Below are positions 50,720 through 63,265 of a DNA stretch of 64,000 bases, piece by piece. Source of the stretch: Daphnia carinata (taxonomy: Eukaryota > Arthropoda > Branchiopoda > Diplostraca > Daphniidae); NCBI RefSeq assembly GCF_022539665.2, contig NC_081338.1:3595679-3659678 (forward strand). The letters are read 5' to 3'. The notes beneath the pieces were generated by a model. It was not told the DNA's origin, ran no database searches, and saw only the letters and a program-made list of their open reading frames with translations. Positions within the stretch are counted from its first letter, which is position 1, and every line of letters starts with the position of its first letter. The position numbers and the translations under genes were made by a program.

Positions 50720-53628
50720 TCAAGGACTATTTAGTGAGCAGGAAAGGGAATCACGACCGCTGACCATACAGGCCCTCCAATTGGCCTGACCGCGTTCATG
50801 GCTGGAACTGTCGGCCGTGCCGGAGGTCGCCATTTTGACCAGCGTCACCGTCTGACTGAGTGCTTTGTAAGCGCACTCGCAACACTGGTCGTGGATGGGC
50901 GAGGCAGAATAACGCCTGGCCGTCTGATATGTGGGCGTCGATAAATTGCTGCCGGACTTTTTCGAGCGCTCGACGGACAACGAAGAGGACGAGGAGCGAC
51001 GCTGAGACGCCGTGCTGTTGGATCGGGCCTTGTTCTTATTATTGCCTTCGGCGTCCAAATGCTGCAACTTCTGGCCCATTCGGTTGTTGATCGTCCGGAA
51101 GCGGTCCACTGACTGGACGGTCATGGACAACTTACGGCCCGCCGATTGAGACAGTGGACTCTTGGAGCCTTGACGATCCTTAGGGCTGTGCGCGTCTTTA
51201 GTGTCTTCGCTTCCGGCGCTCAACAGAAGAATGGGATATTCGGAGAACCCGTTCTTGTCAACACCCACGTCAGCCGACAGCAGGTTACCGGCGCTGCGGA
51301 AGAAAATGCTGCGGATGTATTGGTTCCTTTTGCGGCGGTACTCCTCCCAGCTGAGACTCGGAGCGTCGGCTATCAATCGCACAGAGCAGCGCATCAGATC
51401 CGGCTCGGATGAACGCCTCCGCTTCTCGGCGTGTTTATTGCTGCCCGCTGATCGATTTGTTTGGCTATCCGCAGGCGGATTGCTGCTCCCGCTGGATAAG
51501 AGTTGGATCATGCGTTCGCGTTTGGCCGCTCGTTGCAATTTGTCCGCCGTCGTCTGCTGCTGCCGGAATAAATGGAATTCGCTCTCCTCCTGCAACATCA
51601 TCAGGCGCAGCGAAGACGAGTTAGCGATGGATACCTCCTCCGCGGCGGATAGCGACTGATGGCTGTGCTTACTGGACGCGCTGCCCATGCGGCGGGTGCT
51701 GCCGCTCTTCGCGTAGTTCAGGCTGTTGTTGCGTTTGTTCATGCACGACTTCCTCATACTTTCACCTGTTTGTTTTATTTTAATATTCAAATTTTATGCA
51801 AATGAAGGGAGAGATTTCAATATACATGTATATATATAAGGGGGTTAACGTACTTTTGCGGAGCTGTTGGATGTGGGCGGCCATGTCGGGATGAGGCGGA
51901 AATCGGAATTGCGAATTCTGGGCCGTTGTGACTAGCGATGTCGAAACGGAAGGATCGTTGGACAGTTTTCTTGATGCCGCTTCTTTGGCATTCATGCGGA
52001 TGCTGCGGCTTAATGAGGTGAAGACGACGTTGGAACTGGCCCGCGGCGAATGACAATTGCGGGTCGTTGGCCGTCTCATGACAATCATGGTGGTATTGTT
52101 GGGTCCACCGCGGATGCCGTTGGCGCTGCTATCCAGGCTGTGCTGACGCAGGATTTGCCGGACGGAGGAGCGGAACTGCGGATGAGAGAACCCGTAAACT
52201 AGCGGGTCGAACACAATGGCCGTTTTGGCCAGGAATGCGGGGATGGCCGTCGCCATCGGGGAGAGCTTCTTCGGCTCGCCGTTTTCGTCGAGTGGCCCAA
52301 ACTGGCCGATGAGACTGACGATGGCGTACGGCGTCCAGGCCGTGAAACAAAGCAAGGCCAGCGAGAGAATGATGAGCGCCGTACGGACGTCCGTCTGCCG
52401 GCGGCGTTTGCGGAACGACATGGTCGTTTTACTGAACGACGATTTGCCGTCGCTGGTCATGATCAGCCGCGTCATCTCCCTGGACGATCGGACGATGAAG
52501 CGGAAGATGGCCGAGTAGCAAAACGTCAGAACGGAAACGGGGAGGACGAATCCGAGGAACAGGAGGTAGAAATAGTAGAGCCGATTGGAGAGCGTCCTGG
52601 ACGTGTAGTCCCAGGAACACGTCACCAAAACGCCTTCCGGAAGGTAAGTGGACCATCCGAACAGCAGCGGAGGAGACACGAGCGCTGCGCAATGCAACCA
52701 AATACCCGCACACGCCTAATTTTTTTTTTTTTTTAACAATTAAAACACATTTAAAATCAGTTCATACTTTCAATTATTTGTTTAATCAAGATTTGTCAAA
52801 CGCGAATGAATTTTGTGCCGCTTTTATACCATCGTTATTAAACACGTTTCGTTACAGCGTGGAACCATCGTGTAACTCGTAAATAGGATTGACTCGATGT
52901 AAGGCGCACCATGCATAAATAATAAGGCGCGTGTAACACGATTCGGAGTAACCAACATTAGGATAGACTATCAACAGTTTCTTTGCGGATTGTAGTTTTT
53001 TAGTTTATGTGTTAAATATATTATATATTACGAGGTTATTCACACAAAAAAAACTGAAGCTCATTTTACAAACCAAAGGCTGCATTCAATGACGTCAAGT
53101 CTAACGTCTCCAATGTTTTTCTTTTTTTTTTTTCTTGTTTTGCATATTTGAAATTCTAGACCTCAAGTTGTAGTGAAAGATGATCCGGTTGTGGCCGTGA
53201 AGTATCAATACGTTTCTTTTGCACAGACACACGCGGATTTATCCAGCACGACGTGGTCGAAACGTTGTTCTTTTGTTGTTACGCCACCGGTGAAACCTCC
53301 CTTTTGTGAATGGATCTTTTTATTTCACTTATATAGAAGAGCCCACATTTCATGGAAATGGATCTCGTAATTTCATTTACCTTTTCCGCTCATTTTGGAG
53401 ATTGAATGAGATTAGCTAATACACACTCTCTATTTTCCACCAGTCATTTTGCATTAAGGCGAACAAATTCAAATTATGTGATACAACGTATGGACAAGGT
53501 TGACATTCATACTACGACTAAGGCATACTGCCCAAAAGAAATTATTCTTAGAAAATAAGCCCTGCTGATGAGCGTGAAAGTCACAAGTATCCGGGGTAGG
53601 GAGGATCAATCTGATTACCTGAACATTT

Positions 53629-53661
<33 letters not shown>

Positions 53662-56302
53662 ACGTTTTTATGCATATCTCTTCACGTGATACGTGAAATT
53701 AAAATTTTATGTTTTTGAAATACCTTTTGCGCTTGACGGCGCGTTATGCGCCACTTGGCCACGACCGGCCGACAACTGCTCGACGTGATGACGATGTAGC
53801 GCTCGCACGCGATAGCCGACAGTGTGATGATGCTGTTGAGTCCAAAGAACGCCACACCCATGCCGTACAAATTACAACCTATTGCCAAGAAAATGGAATT
53901 TCAAAGTAAAAGCTGATACGAACATCATCTTTTTGACACTTGTGTTTTTTTTAGTGGTTTTTGATAAAAGAAGGTGATATCTATGCGTGTCATCATTTCC
54001 TTTGACGACAACAATGTGTGACAAAGAGGCACATCAGCACTGGATCACAAAGAGCAAAGATATACAAAAGAGTATCGATTGAGAAAAGAGAGCAGCATCG
54101 TGATGAATTGCAAAGAGCAAAATCCTTTGACAGTAAACACTGGAAAACTTGGCTGTGTATATCTATATCGATCTACGGGATAGTGTTCATGGATATGTGA
54201 CCCTCCGCAACGAAAGAAAAGACTCTAAACACACGAACGATGAAGAATGATTCACCATATGCAGAGCGTACTCCCCAAACGCAGTTCAACCATACACGAA
54301 CACACACAGAGCTTCTTTTCAGTATAATGACAATAGGCCAACGATTGAGGTGGAAAGTCAAGAAAGAAAAACGATTCATATCGACACTAGAATGGAAACC
54401 GCTGCTCAATCACGATTTCAAGTTGCTCATCATTCGACTTGTTTTCCTTCCTTTTTGCGTACGTATTAATATGGGCAGACGTATCAATAATCGATACACG
54501 GCTATGCGATGTTCTCGGTCAATGTACAATAAATGAATCGATTCATTCGTTCATCCGTTGATTCTCTCCCGATGGATACACAAAAGGACATGACACACGG
54601 ATGATGAAGAATGAAAGAGAACATAAAAAAAAAATGGAGGGCAAAATGAAATCAACGTCATCTCAATCCTTGCGTAACTGAAGAACTAAACAGAGGGCAG
54701 ACGCCAACATTAAAGTATTATTATTTAAATCTCGTTCATTCAAAATCCTTGAGATTTCAAAAAAGAGATATGGACTAACTTCAGCTGTGCAGACATTTGA
54801 TTTCGTACAGCCTTTTGTTTGAAACGAGACGCTTGCACCCTCATTACAGAACAAACTAACAATCAACTCCGTGGCTGTAGACTGGCCTGTCGCATCTGCT
54901 CGTAAAACAAAAGCCAGTCCTCTGCTTTGCTTAAACATGTAACGCAAGGCAGTCAAAAGAATCCAAGATAGACTAGGGGAAAAAGAAAAAAAAATACAAG
55001 AAGCTCAAGCTTTCCAATTAGCATAAGGGAGAGGTTAAGCTTGTACTATATTACAGCGTACGTGCGTATAGAGTTTGATCTGTTTTTAAGAAAAGGGAAG
55101 AAGGCGGCTGACTCTCGTTCGTTGTTCTTTGACATCCGCAGTCACGGAAGAGATATCCGTGGAGTGCTCATCACTCATAATGGCACGGTCTAGAATACTG
55201 ACTGTAATTCCTAATATGGTCGTCTCTCCCTTTTTTTTTCTTTAAAAAACAAATGCTAACTGGATGTCTATTTTCTCTTGTCTCTTATACGATAAGCCTT
55301 TGTTCTTTGTACGTACACTTTGCACGTGATTTAACTATTTTCTACTACTGGCTGTTGAAATTCTCATTGAAATTTGCAAATGAAAGAATCATGATTCATT
55401 AAAAAAAAATAAATAAAAAGGTATACCTGTTTGGCCGAAAGACCAGCGGCCCCGGAAAGCTGAATAGACGGCCAAAGGGTGTAGGCAGCAAGCGAAGAAA
55501 TCGCAGATTGTCAGGTTGATGATGAACACGTTAGCCGGTGTCCTCAGCCGTTTGAACCTACGTAAACCAATGTTTTATTTTATATTCGTTTTTGAATGCT
55601 CCCTCTAAAACAAATGTGAAATAATGCATCAGTTGATCGAATGCATCACTTTTTTTTATTTCGTGCACAGGACAAGGAAAATCCCGAGGAGCTGCAAGCT
55701 CATTATTCAAGCGCCGTTTATTTATTGGACGAAGAGACGCGCGTTTCCCATTCCACGAAAACGTATAAATAATAACCCTCGTTGAGAGACCCCCACTTTA
55801 TTATGCCATAAACATGATATACACACACTTCGTGATACGGACGAATAGCTTATAATTATATAACATCCATTAATCCCGACCCAACACTGTCCGTGAAATT
55901 GCTACTCGATGCCTCAGTCTTTCATTTCTAGTACATAACTGGCTGTAAATCTCAATTGTTTCTACCAAATGATATGCGACATAGGTACCTCGAAAAGACG
56001 TAGAGGATAGCCGAGTTGGCTATCACACCAAAGAGGACGATGACACTGAGCAGGATGCCTAAACTGATGTGAACGTGACGTGGTATAACGCCTCCTTCGA
56101 GTATATTCCTCTGTTCGGGTGTCCACAATCCGCCATCCCAATCGTCCCAGTTGATGTGAACATCAGGTGACGTCTCATTACGACCACTGATATTCATCAA
56201 GATGTCACTATCGGTGACGTTCGCATCGTAGTCGTCGCCCGATGCATCAGACACTGTCCAGTTCCACCACATCCACGTAGCGCTAATGTTCTCGCTGTTC
56301 AT
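50720..56302 (-). CDS. Opsin (arthropsin-like), copy 2, very long cytoplasmic tail
   Basis: Paralog of copy 1 with the same five-exon plan: 55989-56302, 55427-55557, 53724-53878, 51854-52715 and 50720-51765, about 835 residues. Exons 2 and 3 are 131 and 155 bp in both genes. Hallmarks: PAFLAKTAIVFDPLVY with the retinal Lys, GCNLY/VTCSWDY disulfide Cys, LPEGV counterion Glu, ACERY, WTPYAIVSLIGQFGP, SHPQFR. The extracellular start has several NxS/T sites (NISA, NWTV, NVTD, NISG, NETS). The last two exons encode a Ser/Arg/Lys-rich tail of about 450 residues with many possible phosphorylation sites, ending SCSLNSP, similar to the copy 1 end. The ligand is presumably retinal and signalling is probably through a G protein; spectral class cannot be read. 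Confidence 0.87.
53629..53656 (+). repeat. 28-nt poly-G run in opsin copy 2 intron 3
   Basis: An uninterrupted G run on the plus strand lies inside the intron between opsin exons 3 and 4. On the transcribed RNA it is a C run. Confidence 0.9.
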
Positions 56303-59300
56303 CGTTCCCCCCCACCCCCCGTTGAAAACAGAAATCCCTTGCGCTCTGGTTGTAACCGAATGAAAAATATTGTCATATAGCGATCAATCGCTGGACCATG
56401 TCAGCCGTCGGGTATTTACCCTTCCGGCGCCGGAACAAGATTCGCTGATGAGCCGTTGGATGATCAAGATGGTGTCGTCCTGACGATGCGGCGGACATGT
56501 TCTCCTCTTTGCGTTGTTGTCCTCGCTGCACAATAAGAACAAACAGCTGATTGTTTTGATACAGGACGTCATGGACACTCGGGAGCACGAGCCGGAAAAA
56601 AACAAACAAATCGGAAATGTCTCAGCCAATCACATGATGCTGGAGTAAGACAGCCGAAAAAAAAAAGAAAGCAATAGCAGGGAGAGGAGTGAAGGAAATC
56701 CAGCGGAGATGTGTCACCGAGGCGATGAGTCTTTGACGAAGACCCCAGAGTCTTTGAGCTCAACTGCCTTCACGACCGAGGATGTTGGTCTCTTGTCTTC
56801 GTTCGGGTTGAGATGCAAGGTGGGGTTGGAGGAGGCGGAAGTAGGCAACCCACACCACCTCCCCATGCTTTAGCAGATAAGAAAGTGGGGGGGGGGGGGG
56901 GGTGTACGTATAGCCAGATACGGAAAGTGAAAAAAAAGAAGGAAAAAAAACAGGGAAAGGATTTACTAGTAGACGAGAAATGCGCGCGCATGTTTGAAAA
57001 CGTTAACAAATTCTGCCGGAGCTCTGGACGGCAAAAATGACAGACATTTTGCAAGCGAAATATATATTTTTTTAAAATTCTTTTTGAAAGGTGGGAAGAC
57101 GGCGCCAGTTTTTTTTTTTTGTTGGTCGCATGCCACAGGCTGGATTAAAATTCATAGTATGTAAATGAACGTCTCGGCGACAGCCCACTGGTGTCTATAG
57201 AGGTAGACTCTAAAAAGGTAAACTTGGGTACGAAACGAGATACATCTAAACAGAAACTCGGTCGTAATGCAAGCAGTGTCGAATAACATCCACGACCAAC
57301 TTATAGTTTCAATAATAATAATAATAATAAAAAAGAAGTGTCTGAGATTCTAACTTGTTTTTTCATTTGCTGCTTGGCTGCAGTCTGAAGGTTGTTATGT
57401 AAGTTCTCCATGCAGAAATCGTGCGGAATCTTTTATTTTTATTTTCTCTTATAAGATACAAGCAGACTGTGTGTGTATGTGTGTGTGACCTACATCGTGT
57501 GTGCCAAACTTGCAAAGAGAAAAAAAACCCAACACACATCAATTTACTTGCGCTGATTTGAAGTTAGTGTTCTTCAAACGCTGTTATCGTTACTAGGTTA
57601 CTGTAAAAAAAAAAAAAAAAAAAAAAAAAGCACAAGAGGCAAAATGAAGCGATAGACAGCCATGCACAAAGGTATAACGAAGGTGTTGCTCAGTTGGGTC
57701 ACGCTCTGTCAATCTCTAGCGGGAACATCTTGACCAAATGCTGACGAACGGCCCGCACTGAATACGTAACAAGATTTACTTTCTTTTTTTTTAACTGTTA
57801 CCAATTTCCTGATGTCCTCCGATGTATCGGGCACCTACGCCACGTCATTTTTATATCGCGACGAATGGCAGTCGTACAAAATCCCGTTTCCAACGCATTT
57901 CCCAAATGTATTTTCAATCCCACCTCCCCCGTTTTTTTAAAGGGCGTCGTGAGTTATGGGGTATTTTGTTACGACGTGCATAAACAGTTGCGTAACAGAT
58001 GTTTCCGTTACTCTGCAATCAGCAGATTTCGCTTTTGTCGTTCGGTTGTCGTGCACGTGAAGCTGTTACGCGATTCATAAAAGTTGTAATTCTTAACGCG
58101 TCTTTGCTGTTGCTACGTAGCACTGTGTTATATTAAAATGCACGCGACGCTCAACCGGAAATGTGAATAGAACGATTTCCTTGTGTGACGCACAAATGGT
58201 GCAGACATATTTTACAACGAACCAACACGTCCGCCATGACATTTAAACTGATTTTCGTTCACTTTATGGTAAAGTACGTAGAGACGTTAGTCGCGCATAA
58301 ATTTGTTCTATACGTCTTTTCCATCAGTTAATGATTCTTCCCTTTAATATTTTGAATCTAAAAAAAAAAATAATTCAGATGGGGGTCATGAGAAAAAAAA
58401 AGGAAAAGGTTAATTGATCTGGATGTGAAAAGTAAGTTCCCAAAAAAAATGGTGATCGGCAATGAAAGGGAATAAACAAAACATGCAAGATCAATTCCTT
58501 GCCTCCCCGAATAAATAAACCGGCAAGGCCGTGCGATTGCGTCTCGTGCTTGTTGAGATCGATACAAACAGGGCAGATTTTTACATCTTCGGCCTTGTTA
58601 TTATTTTGTTTTGGAAGGCACGGGGTACAATCCGGGTGAAAGTCAAATGCCTTCCGTCGTCTACTTTCGCGTAGACACTGTGATGTTCGGCCGTATGGCC
58701 GGAAACAAAACTGCGCATCACCTGCCATTGACGTCCAGAGGTTGTTCATCACAGCGTGTAGGCGCTCTTTGCCGTACCTCGAGAAAAGGAAAGCAGATGT
58801 GTTTATGGGTTAACGCCATGTCGGCACTGCCCATTTAGCAGCAAGTTGTCTGCTTTCCTATTCCATGGAGTTGATTCGCGTAACGTATGGACACGACCCG
58901 ATCAATATCTCTAAACACACAGCCTTAACGATAGAACAATTACACGTTCATTCCGATATCACTTTCATTTTTCTTTTTCTTTCCCTTTCTTCTCCTGTAA
59001 TTTGCATAACAAAAGGACAGGTGCTATCAAGTTCGTCAGGCAACTATGTCAAGGGATCCAATTAAAAGTGAGAGACGCAAAATTTGCATTCGTTAGGGCA
59101 AACTTTTGTCACACTCTTTTACAAACGTAACGACACAGGCCTATTTAATTTTGTACTGAAGTTGCTGTAACATTTTTTTAATCTCAATGAACTTCCCTAG
59201 TGTTGATTCCTTAACTTTTGTTCGAAAAACGTTCTCGTTTCCGCCAACATTTCAAAAGATATTTCATTTAACGTTGCCAGGTAGACACATGTTTCATTTC

Positions 59301-62300
59301 TATCCAACGGAAAACTTTAGAATGAAGCTGCCTGAGAAACAGCCAGTTTTCGAGTTCCCAATTTGACTGCCATTATTACACTTACGTTATTCATCTTGTC
59401 TTTCATGTAGGCGGACGCTATTCTAAGACGCTAAGGCGTTACATTATTTCGTTATCCTGTCCGTTTCACTAACGCATTCAAATGGAATCGGATTAAACAA
59501 ATGAAAGGAGACAAAATTTAATCCGAATTGTATAGAACACGTCGGACCAGGACTCATCTTGAGGTTCCATCAACTATGAGGTTCATGGGAAAGCGGGCGA
59601 CTTGCGGCCCGACGGGCCAGCGATTGCCACATGTGGAAAAGTATAAAAGTTAAAGAAGGAAGATGATGGAGCATGGGTTAAATGTAAAGAAAAAAAAAGA
59701 GAATGGAAACAAAAGAAAAAGATATAAAAACAGACGGTTGAATGTTTGGCTGTGGCGGATCGAACACGGAACATCGACCACTACCCCAACAATAGACTAG
59801 GTTATTTTATTTTTTTTTTCTTTATATTCTACGAAAATCTGAAGCACGTAGCAATCAACGGCTTAAGTCGTGTTCGCATATTGTTCGTGACTTGTATCCG
59901 CATCGCTTTTTCCTGTCACAAATGAAACGATTTTTCACGTTCGCACAGCTACTCAAAAGCGTGTTGATCGTCACGGCAACGGCCAGTGATTCAATTGTCT
60001 GAGCAGCTCAGCGTGAAAGATCACAAGAGTGGTCGTAGATAAAAAAAAAAAAAATTTAATATTTCGCAATCTGTTCATCCGTTTTTCGTAGAAGAAACGT
60101 GCTATATTAGAGCGTTGTTTTTTTTTTATTTATTCAAATGACTTGTTAAAAAGCAAAGTTTCTTCAGCATTTTTCTGTTCCCCTACAGCAAATCTCTCAG
60201 GCATGTGTTGATTGCGGCCATCTAATCGACGATAAATACCTCCGTGTGTTTAAAAAAAAAAAAAGGGAGCTCCTCGTTAGCAATGCCCATTGTGCTATCG
60301 ATATCTATCACGCAGACGTTGTGAGCCTTCAGTTTGGTTCCTTGGAAAAACGTTTTCACTTCCGAGACATATTAATTTGCCTCTGAAATGTGAGTCAATA
60401 AAAAAGATGCGCATAATAAAACGTTCGTTCATCGTACGTGTGTAATTATTTGCTTTAAAGATTTGCGTCAATGCAAAAAAAAAAAAAGTATAGGAAAACT
60501 CGCGTAAAAGAGGCGCATTGCCAGAGAATGTACGATCCTCCGTCACGATCGATGATGCATAGCCCTGAGAAAGTCTTGTTGCGTTTGAGTTCCATTCCAA
60601 AAAGAAATCGGACATTTTTCTATTTTTAAAGAAACCCTAGGACGTAATGTAGAGTCTATAAGCACCTACGGTTTTCATCGATCAATTCCTGCTATAGCAA
60701 CAATAATAAATCTCCATACTTTGCATCTCAAATGATTTAATGTATGTGTATTGAAAAGGGTGAACAGTTGTGAAGGTCAGTAGTAACTGAATTCAGTCCT
60801 TTCCGATAAAACGGATCTGATTGGATTTATCGATAGTCGAACGGGGAAGTTGATTTTTTTCTTCACCAATGCCAAGAAAAGACGATGGCAAAAAAAAAAA
60901 ACAGACTGGGATATTGAGTTGTCCGTGTCTTTTTTTTTTTCTTTTTCTTGCTTCTTATGTTTAAAAATATGTTTGGCACGAAACTTAGCGCCATATAGCG
61001 TCGTATGGGAAGACGCATGTCGCTATTTGATGAAAGGCGTGTATGATCTGGAACTTCTGGAGCTCTTTCGTTCAAAATTTTTTCATTAATAACTGAAAGT
61101 TTGGATTCAAGTTGCACCCAACTGCCATACAGCTGTTGATAGGCGACAATTCAATCCTCCCGATTTCAGCCAAACTCGTGAAAACGGCATGCGCAAACCC
61201 ACGCAGGGATCTATCTGCTTTTCGTTGTGATCTCCAATGCAATTTTAACGAAAAATCGTTTTTGATTGTTATTGTTTTTGAATGTTCCATTCATAATTTC
61301 TTGGACGATTCCCGCATAGACGACAATGGTTACGTTGTCATGGTTACGGCACATCTGTCTCTGCTAAAGAGTTTTGCGGCACATCATTTCGAGGAGAGTT
61401 GGATCGGACGCGAGTTACGTGATCAAACGTGAAAGTTGAATGAGTCGTTTGGTAAATTGGTAGGCGGTTGTAATTATACGGAGGAGAAACAGGCCGTCGT
61501 TTGCACGAACGACGTTTGAAACGTAATTGTGTAAAAAGGGTATAACTCTAAGAGGATTGATTGTTACACGTTTGAGTTTCTCGTCAAGGAATTTTTGTCC
61601 CGGCTCTGGAACAGCCTCACACAACTCACGCGTATATGCACGGATGATTCCGTTTTACGTTGATCTAATTGAATATCCGATCAAGAACATTGAATAATTC
61701 ATTTGCATGATCATTTTCATCGTGTTAAACAGACATTCAACGTTGAATTTGCTTAACTCGTACGTACGATTAGTGCTATCCTCTGTCACATTTAACCGTT
61801 TAAAATTATTCCTCACAACGAAATGCAAATGCAACTCTTAAATGATAACAGTGATACAGGAACATGTCCATCTACGGTCCCCTCCTGATAATAAGCGTAT
61901 TAACATCAGGCGATCATCGGGTGCTGAACGCTGTACTAATTTCGTCCCGTTTTGCCCAAAAATTGGCCGAAGAATTACCTGGGTTATGTGTACACATGGG
62001 AACTTGGAAAACCGTAGGTAACACGTGCCGGGAAGTACTGGAAACAAGTGTTTCCAAAGTACCCCCAGTCGAACGATCTTTCTCCGTTCGGAGAAATGCC
62101 TTCACAAGGTACGAGCCACCAGACCCTGACGTTCAGCGCAATTCTCAATGGCGTTGTGTAATAGTGTGCTCATTCCTTGGTGATGGATCGGTCGGGGCCT
62201 TGTGTTTTCGTCGTGCGAACGACAATGTACAGCCGCTTGTTTTGTTTCTTTTACAAGAAAAAAAAGTCCATGAAGACTGTCTAGGCAAATCAGCGTCATG

Positions 62301-62454
62301 GCTGCCGCCACAAACCGGAAGCAATTAGAAAATGCGGTGGCTTTTTGTTTTAAAAATCAGTGCACATTCTGATTGGCCGCTCACGTGACAACCATCACGG
62401 TGCTGTTGGCAATTCTAATGGTACCTTCGTTTAACGTTTGTTGCTGTTGTTGTG
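56303..62454. other. 6.2-kb spacer upstream of opsin copy 2
   Basis: Presumed promoter/5' UTR territory of opsin copy 2, with a 16-nt G run at 56887-56902 and a 25-nt A run at 57605-57629. The open frame 61864-62328 (plus, 154 codons, ATG start) has no recognisable domain and no codon pattern that I can judge; I leave it uncalled. A tRNA-like A/B box pair near 59748-59800 is reported under findings. Confidence 0.45.
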
Positions 62455-63265
62455 GTAGATGCTAATAGTAGAGCCTATTAGAGAGCGTTATGTAACCCCA
62501 GCTAGAAGCTTCTTCCGGCAGAAAGGAAGGCTTTTCGAGTAGCCAATATGGTCACACAACCGCGGTACAGTCGAGACAAATACACGTAGTAATCCTTTGA
62601 CATTCGAATCTTCTTCCGGAAGTGATTATGCAACATCAGTCAAGACATCAATTTGCTGATCCTTTAGTGCATTGCAGCGGCTTGCGTAACTCGTCGCTTG
62701 GAAACAGCGAAGAGACATGGGAAGTTCAACTTTCCTAACTGTTTGAAATGCAACACACACACAGAAAAACGTATCCATTTTTTAAATGCACATTTTCCCC
62801 GACGGGAAATACACAACATACAGCACGGACCCCATGAAAAAAAAAAAGAAGAATAAATCCCAACCGTTTGGCATTACACAGACGTTCAGCTCTAAACATA
62901 GGGTTAGATATGCAAGCATGGTTTGATTAACGGACGTCAAAATCCCTATGGGGCGAACGGTGTACATAATTATATCTTGAAGTTCTTCTAAGGAGAACCA
63001 ACCGTCTGTTATTTCGTCGTCTTCTCCCAATTTGCCAGCCATCAAACCAATTCGTAAGGAGACGCTCTAGGCTATTCAGTGTATCAAGCGTGGGAGGAAC
63101 AATCCCGAACGCACCAGCGTATATAAGCTCCTCGTATAAAAATTCATCTTGGCGTTTGTCGGCACGTGATGCGCCATTTGTCGTGTGCCGTGCGGCACAC
63201 GCTCGACATGATGACAGTTCTGCATTCGCAAACGATAGAGGACAGATGCTGCTGTCACGAAAAAT
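62455..63265 (-). pseudogene. Opsin pseudogene, third copy (exon 3 and exon 4 remnants)
   Basis: Two blocks align in the correct order and strand with the opsin paralogs. Block 63149-63265 reads LSSIVCECRTVIMSSV then CRTAHDKWRITCRQTPR, which matches residue for residue the exon 3 end of copy 2 (LSAIACERY..., KWRITRRQAQK) over 33 positions; ERY has become ECR. Block 62455-62587 reads LPEEASSWGYITLSNRLYY followed by a TAG stop and HL, matching the exon 4 start (LPEGV...TLSNRLYYFYL) with a deletion that removes the disulfide Cys. The spacing (about 0.56 kb) is like the exon 3-4 intron in the live copies. TM6-TM7 and the tail were not found. It is clearly non-functional. Confidence 0.85.

Noticed and set aside
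51146-51659. Plus-strand open frames over the opsin copy 2 tail exon
   Set aside because: Antisense shadows; no start context, no domain.
61864-62328. 154-codon open frame on the plus strand with ATG
   Set aside because: No family resemblance and no promoter or splice evidence. Kept only as a note in the spacer entry.
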